Part shown: positions 5,765-9,842 of the stretch, piece after piece | Layout of the letters: each line of letters begins with the position of its first letter | Numbering within the stretch: the first letter of the stretch is position 1 | DNA from: Acidobacteriota bacterium | Lineage (GTDB): Bacteria > Acidobacteriota > Terriglobia > UBA7540 | Assembly: GCA_021789565.1 (NCBI GenBank) | Contig: JAJYJL010000185.1 | Location: 1-9,842 of the forward strand | Direction of reading: 5' to 3' | Length of the DNA stretch: 9,842 bases | Notes under the pieces: model-generated | Databases searched by the model: none | The model's input: the letters and a program-made list of their open reading frames with translations, nothing else | Told to the model about the DNA's origin: nothing | Position numbers and translations under genes: made by a program

Positions 5765-6556
5765 ATGGATTTGGGATTGAAAGACCGCGTTGCCATCGTG
5801 GCTGCATCGAGCCAGGGACTCGGGAAAGCTGTTGCCCTGGGCCTTGCGCGTGAAGGCGCCAAGCTGGCCATCTGCTCGCGATCGGAATCGAACATCAACC
5901 GCACGGCGGAAGAAATCCGCCGGGAAACGGGCGTCGAAGTTCTGGCCCGGCCCGTCGATGTGACCGACTACAACCAAGTCCGGAGCTTTGTCTCGGAAAC
6001 GAACGACCGCTTTGGACGCGTGGACATCTGCGTGACCAACGCCGGCGGACCTCCGGCCAAGCCTTTTGCGGAAACGACGGTGGAGGATTGGCGGGCCGAA
6101 GTGGATCTGAACCTGATGAGCACGCTTTATTTTGTGCGCGAAGTGCTGCCGCTGATGCAGCAGCGGAAGTGGGGCAGGGTGATTACCATCACCTCGTCAT
6201 CCGTAAAGCAGCCCGTAGACAACCTGGTGCTGTCCAATTCCGTCCGCTCGGCGGTCAGCGGCCTGGTGAAGACCCTTTCCAACGAATACGGAAAGGATAA
6301 CATTCTGGTCACCAACGTTTGCCCGGGCTACACGCTTACTGCCCGGCTGGATGAACTTTCGGGCAGGCTGGCCAAAGCCGAAGGCGTCGATGCGGGCGAG
6401 ATCCGGCAGCGCTGGGCGCGGCAGGTACCCCTCGGCCGCCTGGGCCGGCCGGAAGAGTTTGCCAACATGGTGGTCTTTCTCGCCTCGGAGCGCGCCAGTT
6501 ACATCACAGGCGTTTCCGTCTCCATCGACGGCGGGTTGGTGCGGGGCATTTACTGA
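5765..6556 (+). CDS. Short-chain dehydrogenase/reductase of an atypical subfamily without YxxxK
   Basis: The 263-residue product is a Rossmann-fold short-chain dehydrogenase, the type usually labelled 3-oxoacyl-ACP reductase-like. The nucleotide-binding loop reads AASSQGLG (13-20) in place of TGxxxGxG, and TNAGG (91-95) stands for NNAGG; D65, N116 and S144 are in their usual places. Where the catalytic YxxxK should be, the sequence reads SNSVR (157-161), so both Tyr and Lys are replaced. The PGYTLTxR and PLGRLGRPEEFA blocks and the ASYITGVSVSIDGG C-terminus are intact. I recall a widespread subfamily with VAASS..GLGKAVA and VKQP...LSN..R signatures, so this is probably a normal member and not a broken gene. 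A GGGAGACGAGAG stretch precedes the ATG. It closes the cupin operon; its substrate is unknown. Confidence 0.92.
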   Translation: MDLGLKDRVAIVAASSQGLGKAVALGLAREGAKLAICSRSESNINRTAEEIRRETGVEVLARPVDVTDYNQVRSFVSETNDRFGRVDICVTNAGGPPAKPFAETTVEDWRAEVDLNLMSTLYFVREVLPLMQQRKWGRVITITSSSVKQPVDNLVLSNSVRSAVSGLVKTLSNEYGKDNILVTNVCPGYTLTARLDELSGRLAKAEGVDAGEIRQRWARQVPLGRLGRPEEFANMVVFLASERASYITGVSVSIDGGLVRGIY

Positions 6557-6650
6557 CGATCGGGCAGCCGATTCAAATTCCTTCATCTCTTTGGCCGGGA
6601 CCCTCCAGAACTCCTCCCCAACCGGATGGTGACTCAGTTGGGTTCCTTTT

Positions 6651-6715
6651 TTGTGGCACGGCCATCCTGGCCGTGTCCTTTGACCGCAGCACGGGCGAAG
6701 ACGCCCGTGCCACAA
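6651..6715. repeat. Nested cruciform repeat in intergenic DNA
   Basis: Outer arms TTGTGGCACGG (6651-6661) and CCGTGCCACAA (6705-6715) are perfect 11-bp inverted repeats. Inside are two further hairpins: CACGGCCA/TGGCCGTG (6657-6664 with 6668-6675) and GCACGGGCG/CGCCCGTGC (6689-6697 with 6702-6710, loop AAGA). The outer and inner pairings compete. The strong inner hairpin lacks a T-run, so I treat it as a dispersed repeat and not a terminator of the dehydrogenase operon. Confidence 0.75.
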
Positions 6716-6749
6716 TTCAAGCTCAGTCACTACCCCCAACCGTCTTCGC

Positions 6750-6779
6750 TTGTCGAAATGTAGCGTTACCCCTTAGAAT
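6750..6779 (+). promoter_or_regulatory. Sigma70-like promoter of the envelope operon
   Basis: TTGTCG (6750-6755, 4 of 6 to the -35 consensus) is followed after 18 bases by TAGAAT (6774-6779, 5 of 6 to the -10 consensus). Transcription would begin near 6786, leaving a leader of about 40 bases to the TTG at 6827. It lies directly upstream of the first gene of the three-gene operon. Confidence 0.45.
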
Positions 6780-6826
6780 GAATTGAGCGGGGAGGGGCAA
6801 TCAAAGTTCGACAAGGAGGAATCACT

Positions 6827-7231
6827 TTGCGTTCATCGACTTACCGGATCCTCATCGCTTCTCTCATTGCTGTCCTGGCGTTTGCGGTTCAATCCCCACT
6901 GGCGGCGGCCACACAGAACCACGTTGTTTCACCCGCGGAACTTCAGCAAGCGACCGCCTCCGCTGCCCGCACGCGGCAACAGAATATTGCCAAGGTGAAC
7001 AAGTTCTTCTCGTCCGAGCAGGCCCAGAAGTCGTTTAAGTCAGCTCATCTTGATCCCGTCCAGATCAAGAATGCCGTTCCGTCGCTCAGCGACCAGGAAC
7101 TGGCGCGGCTCGCCTCACGGGCTGACAAGGCGCAGAAGGATTTCGCCGCTGGCGCTTTGACCAATCAACAGATCACTTACATCCTGATCGCGCTTGGCGC
7201 TGCTGTCATCGTGTTGATCGCGGTCCACTGA
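6827..7231 (+). CDS. PA2779-like small exported protein with C-terminal membrane anchor
   Basis: The 134-residue product starts at TTG, supported by a strong AAGGAGGA (6813-6820) six bases upstream. Residues 1-29 form a signal peptide (ILIASLIAVLAFAVQSPLAAA). The mature part is charged and helical: VVSPAELQQATASAARTRQQ, then VNKFFSSEQAQKSF and a DPVQIKNAVPSLSDQELARLA block. Residues 116-134 (ITYILIALGAAVIVLIAVH) are a hydrophobic segment ending the protein, so it is probably anchored in the inner membrane facing the periplasm. The layout and the 'SLSDxE...LA' block match what I know as the PA2779 family, whose genes sit next to a C39 peptidase gene (PA2778), exactly as here (gap 5 bp). No biochemical role is established that I know of; it could be a partner, regulator or substrate of the peptidase. 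Confidence 0.82.
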   Translation: MRSSTYRILIASLIAVLAFAVQSPLAAATQNHVVSPAELQQATASAARTRQQNIAKVNKFFSSEQAQKSFKSAHLDPVQIKNAVPSLSDQELARLASRADKAQKDFAAGALTNQQITYILIALGAAVIVLIAVH

Positions 7232-7236
7232 GCGCC

Positions 7237-7800
7237 ATGCGATGGGTTCGGCGGCCGGCCGCATGGACGATGCCGGCGTTGCTGGCGGTGGCGCTGTCCG
7301 GCGCTCTGGCGGCGGGCGCGGGACTCTGGCTGGACGTTCCCTTTGTCCGGCAGCAGGCCAACGGGTGCGGCGCCGCCTGCATTTCGATGGTGATGCAATA
7401 CTGGCTGCGGGGCAAGGATGCCGCCATCCCGCCCGCTGCCCAGGCCCGCCGCATTCAGGCTGCGCTTTACCGCCCGAAGGCCAGAGGCATCTATGCCTCT
7501 GACATGGAGCAATACTTCCGCCGGAACGGCTTTCGCGTGTTTGCATTTCGCGGCACGCGGCGGGACCTGCAGGACCACCTTGCCAAAGGCCGGCCGCTCA
7601 TCGTCTGCCTGAAAGATTCCGGAAAGTCCGGGCCGCTCCATTATGTTGTGGTGGTCGGGCTTGAAAGCCAGGACGGAGTTATCCTGGTGAACGATCCGGA
7701 GCAGCGAAAACTCTTGAAGATGGACCTCGGGAATTTTGAATCGCGATGGCGGCCGATGCACAACTGGACCCTGCTCGCAGTTCCCACGCCGGGGCATTGA
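7237..7800 (+). CDS. Periplasmic C39-like cysteine peptidase (PA2778-like, no TPR tail)
   Basis: The 187-residue product is a papain-like peptidase of the C39 group. Residues 10-30 form a signal peptide or N-terminal anchor, so it acts outside the cytoplasm. The catalytic set is readable: VPFVRQQANGCGAAC with oxyanion-hole Gln near 39 and nucleophile C44, GPLHYVVVVG with H135, and LVNDPE with D153. C39 domains of bacteriocin transporters cut double-glycine leaders, but stand-alone exported versions have unknown substrates. The PA2778 proteins I recall carry C-terminal TPR repeats; here the protein ends after the peptidase domain, and TPRs appear in the next gene product instead. The ATG at 7237 lies 5 bp after the PA2779-like stop. 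Its TGA overlaps the likely TTG start of the next gene. Confidence 0.9.
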   Translation: MRWVRRPAAWTMPALLAVALSGALAAGAGLWLDVPFVRQQANGCGAACISMVMQYWLRGKDAAIPPAAQARRIQAALYRPKARGIYASDMEQYFRRNGFRVFAFRGTRRDLQDHLAKGRPLIVCLKDSGKSGPLHYVVVVGLESQDGVILVNDPEQRKLLKMDLGNFESRWRPMHNWTLLAVPTPGH

Positions 7801-9515
7801 GATTCCCGGCCGCGGTCCTTTTCCTCCTGCTGGCGGTGCCGCTTGCCGTCCGCGCGCAGAATGCCTGCCGCAACACGGCCGAGCTTGAAAGACTTGCCAA
7901 CCAGGCCCGCTGGGACCCCATCCTGCAGGGAACCCGCCAATGTCCCCCGGCGTCGGCGGACGTGGATTACTATCGCGGCCTGGCCTTTGCCGGGCTTGAG
8001 CGATGGGCCAAAGCGAACGCCGCCTTCGAGTCCGGCGAAAAGAAGTATCCGCGCGACAAGCGCTTTCCCGTAGAGCTTGCCGGCGTGGCCTTCAGGCAGA
8101 AACGCTTCCAGACGGCAGAGCGCCACCTGCACCGCGCCCTGCAGCTCGATCCGCACGACCGCTACGCCATCAATTTTCTTGCCACGCTCTACTTCCTCGA
8201 CGGCAACCTGGAAGCCGCTCTCAAATACTGGAACCGGATTGGCAAGCCACGGATCAACCAGATCACGACGCCCCCGCAGCTCCGCATCGATCCGGCCCTG
8301 CTCGACCGCGCCTTTACCTGCTCGCCCGCCAGCGTTCTGACGCTTGAGCAATACCAGACCACTCTGCAGCGGCTGCGGCAGCTTGGAGTTTTTTCCACCT
8401 ACCGGCTCGACCTTGTGCCTGCCGCCGGCAAAGGGTCGGGATCTCTCGATCTCAAACTGAGCGCCGTGGAAAGGGACGGTCTGGGCCCCAACAAAGCCGC
8501 CGCGCTCGTTTCACTTCTGCGAGGTGCGCCTTACGAAACAGTTTATCCCGGGGTTTATAACCTTCGCGGGTCTGCCCTGAACATCAACTCTCTCTTGCGC
8601 TGGGACGATCAGAAGCGGCGCGCTTTTGTTTCTGTCTCCGCGCCGCTTACGCGCAACCCCAAATACCGTTTCCGGCTTTACGCCGACGGCCGCAACGAAA
8701 ACTGGAATGTTTCCCGGACCCTTCATCAGGCTGCTGTGCCGGTCGAGGCCTTTAACATGGAAAAGCTGGAACTGGGCGGAGGCATCGAGGCCGTCGCCAA
8801 CAGCCGCTGGAACTGGAATGCGGGATTAAGCGTGTCTGACCGGCGTTTTCGCAATCTGCCTGCCGGCGCCTCCGCCGCCGATCCCGTGTTCACCAACGGC
8901 GCCTCGGCGGAAGTCCGCGCAGGCAGCCATTACGCGTTGCTTAGAATGCCGGAAAGGCGATTCACGCTTGGCTCTGATGTGAAGGGGACCTTGGGCGATT
9001 TTTACGCGACGGGTTTTGGCCGTTACGGCATGTTGCAGGGTTCGCTGGGCGCACACTGGCTCCCGCAGCATCGCGGCGACGATTACGAAGTGGCGGAAAC
9101 AATTTACGGCGGCAAAACCTTTGGCGGTGTCCCTTTTGACGATCTCTTCATCCTCGGCCTCGAGCGCGACAATGATTTGCCACTGCGCGCGCACATAGGG
9201 ACCCGCAACGGCCAGAAAGGGAACGCGCCGCTGGGCCGCGACTATCTGCTCTCAAACTGGGAGGTCAACAAGGACCTTTACGCGAACGCGTGGTTCAGGC
9301 TGCGCCTGGCGCCTTTTGTCGATACCGGAAGGATCTACGACCGGCAGGACGGCTTTGGCTCGCGCCAATGGCTTTGGGATACGGGCGCGTCGGTCAAGCT
9401 GGGGGTGCTGGGCGGCGTGTCCCTGGTGTTCACCTACGGGAAAGACCTGCGGACCGGCAGAAACACTTTTTACTTCACCACCACGCACGAAGGCGAAACG
9501 CCGTTCCTTCCCTGA
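7797..9515 (+). CDS. Outer-membrane protein with TPR, POTRA-like and Omp85-like barrel regions
   Basis: The 572-residue product (from TTG 7797) starts with a signal peptide (RFPAAVLFLLLAVPLAVRAQ). Residues 54-150 are TPR units (YYRGLAFAGLERWAKANAAF, LAGVAFRQKRFQTAERHLHR, INFLATLYFLDGNLEAALKY). Residues about 176-226 look like a POTRA domain, with LRQLGVFSTYRLDLVP then a strand LDLKLSAVER. From about 230 on, alternating aromatic and polar strands (FRLYADGRNENWNVS, FRLRLAPFVDTGRIYDR, SLVFTYGKDLRTGRNTFYFT) indicate an outer-membrane beta-barrel of the surface antigen/TamA type. An ATG at 7746 would add 17 residues before the signal peptide and overlap the peptidase gene by 55 bp; I prefer TTG at 7797, which overlaps the preceding TGA. 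The protein would place a TPR docking platform in the periplasm next to the peptidase. The barrel-family assignment is moderate. Confidence 0.8.
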   Translation: MRFPAAVLFLLLAVPLAVRAQNACRNTAELERLANQARWDPILQGTRQCPPASADVDYYRGLAFAGLERWAKANAAFESGEKKYPRDKRFPVELAGVAFRQKRFQTAERHLHRALQLDPHDRYAINFLATLYFLDGNLEAALKYWNRIGKPRINQITTPPQLRIDPALLDRAFTCSPASVLTLEQYQTTLQRLRQLGVFSTYRLDLVPAAGKGSGSLDLKLSAVERDGLGPNKAAALVSLLRGAPYETVYPGVYNLRGSALNINSLLRWDDQKRRAFVSVSAPLTRNPKYRFRLYADGRNENWNVSRTLHQAAVPVEAFNMEKLELGGGIEAVANSRWNWNAGLSVSDRRFRNLPAGASAADPVFTNGASAEVRAGSHYALLRMPERRFTLGSDVKGTLGDFYATGFGRYGMLQGSLGAHWLPQHRGDDYEVAETIYGGKTFGGVPFDDLFILGLERDNDLPLRAHIGTRNGQKGNAPLGRDYLLSNWEVNKDLYANAWFRLRLAPFVDTGRIYDRQDGFGSRQWLWDTGASVKLGVLGGVSLVFTYGKDLRTGRNTFYFTTTHEGETPFLP

Positions 9516-9561
9516 GGCTCACAGCATTCAATCGGTGCGATAGCAGAATGTTGAAATAGGC

Positions 9562-9634
9562 CGTAGCGGCGACCTTATACTGCCAACCCACGGCGAAAGC
9601 ATTCATCTTATGGCGGGGTGAACCCGCCGCTACG
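9562..9634. repeat. Inverted-repeat element with inner hairpin
   Basis: Outer arms CGTAGCGGCG (9562-9571) and CGCCGCTACG (9625-9634) pair perfectly. Inside the right half, GGCGGG (9612-9617) and CCCGCC (9623-9628) form a hairpin with a 5-base loop that competes with the outer pairing. It lies just beyond the envelope operon and leads directly into the heptamer array. It might reduce read-through into the convergent dehydrogenase gene, but there is no T-run. Confidence 0.65.
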
Positions 9635-9683
9635 TTCATCCTTCACACTTTATCCTTCATACTTCATACTTCATACTTCACAC
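9635..9683. repeat. Heptamer microsatellite, seven units
   Basis: Seven contiguous 7-bp units: TTCATCC, TTCACAC, TTTATCC, three TTCATAC, and TTCACAC, 49 bp in total. The last unit contains the stop codon and last sense codon of the minus-strand dehydrogenase gene. The same family of units is at 416-436. Confidence 0.85.
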
Positions 9684-9842
9684 TTTCTTCTCTTCCGTCG
9701 ACCGCACCTTGACGCCCGCCAGTTCCTCAAGAAAAGTAACGACGGCAGCGTAGTCCAAGTCGCCTTTTCCCTGCGCCTTTGCGGCCCCGTACACCTCTTT
9801 GACGGCTGCGGTGACGGGCATGGGAATACTTTGCGAGAAGGC
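9678..9842 (-). CDS. Beta-hydroxyacid dehydrogenase (3-hydroxyisobutyrate dehydrogenase family), C-terminal part
   Basis: The window contains only the last 54 codons; the gene starts beyond the right edge. The sequence SIPMPVTAAVKEVYGAAKAQ followed by GDLDYAAVVTFLEELAG is the typical C-terminal helix pair of the 3-hydroxyisobutyrate/2-hydroxy-3-oxopropionate (tartronate semialdehyde) reductase family, NAD(P)-dependent enzymes of small hydroxyacid metabolism. The nucleotide-binding and catalytic parts are outside the window, so substrate and cofactor cannot be told. The stop TGA lies within the last unit of the heptamer array, so the final residues (EEKKV) may have been shaped by repeat expansion. 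It converges with the envelope operon. Confidence 0.7.
   Translation of the reverse strand, partial: AFSQSIPMPVTAAVKEVYGAAKAQGKGDLDYAAVVTFLEELAGVKVRSTEEKKV

Noticed and set aside
5390..5977. A 195-codon minus-strand frame
   Set aside because: It is antisense to the second cupin and the dehydrogenase start, both of which show clear family motifs.
6689..6710. Rho-independent terminator after the dehydrogenase gene
   Set aside because: The 9-bp stem is strong but is followed by CCACAATT, not a T-run, and it is part of a larger nested inverted repeat.
7641..8351. A 236-codon minus-strand frame
   Set aside because: It is antisense to the peptidase and barrel genes and shows no domain features.

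Overview
The window looks like chromosomal DNA from a high-GC soil or sediment bacterium, most likely an Acidobacteriota (Terriglobia-type) lineage. This is inferred from gene content and from the dense scatter of short palindromic and heptameric repeats between genes. No rRNA, tRNA or phylogenetic marker is present to confirm it. Nine complete protein genes and one gene cut by the window end are supported, plus one transposase remnant.

Left third (1-3027): sparse and repeat-rich. Two isolated minus-strand genes, an acyltransferase-3 membrane protein and a small cupin, sit among a duplicated 110-bp repeat, a 34-bp tandem repeat, three copies of a REP-like palindrome, a remnant of a REP-associated transposase and a 138-bp MITE-like palindrome. 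The acyltransferase has a good sigma70-type promoter candidate about 100 bp upstream of its start.

Middle (3028-6556): two divergent transcription units share an intergenic region of about 100 bp. The minus unit is an isoprenylcysteine-methyltransferase/PEMT-like membrane protein followed by an exported TPR protein. The plus unit is two tandemly duplicated KdgF-like cupins (69% identical) followed by a short-chain dehydrogenase that lacks the classical YxxxK catalytic pair.

Right third (6827-9515): a compact three-gene envelope operon, probably the most interesting part. It encodes a PA2779-like small exported/anchored protein, a periplasmic C39-like cysteine peptidase (PA2778-like, without its usual TPR tail), and an outer-membrane protein with TPR, POTRA-like and Omp85-like barrel regions. 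The genes are separated by 5 bp and by a 4-bp stop/start overlap. The layout suggests a periplasmic proteolysis or surface-assembly module. After a repeat-rich gap, the C-terminal end of a beta-hydroxyacid dehydrogenase lies on the minus strand, its stop codon inside a heptamer repeat array.
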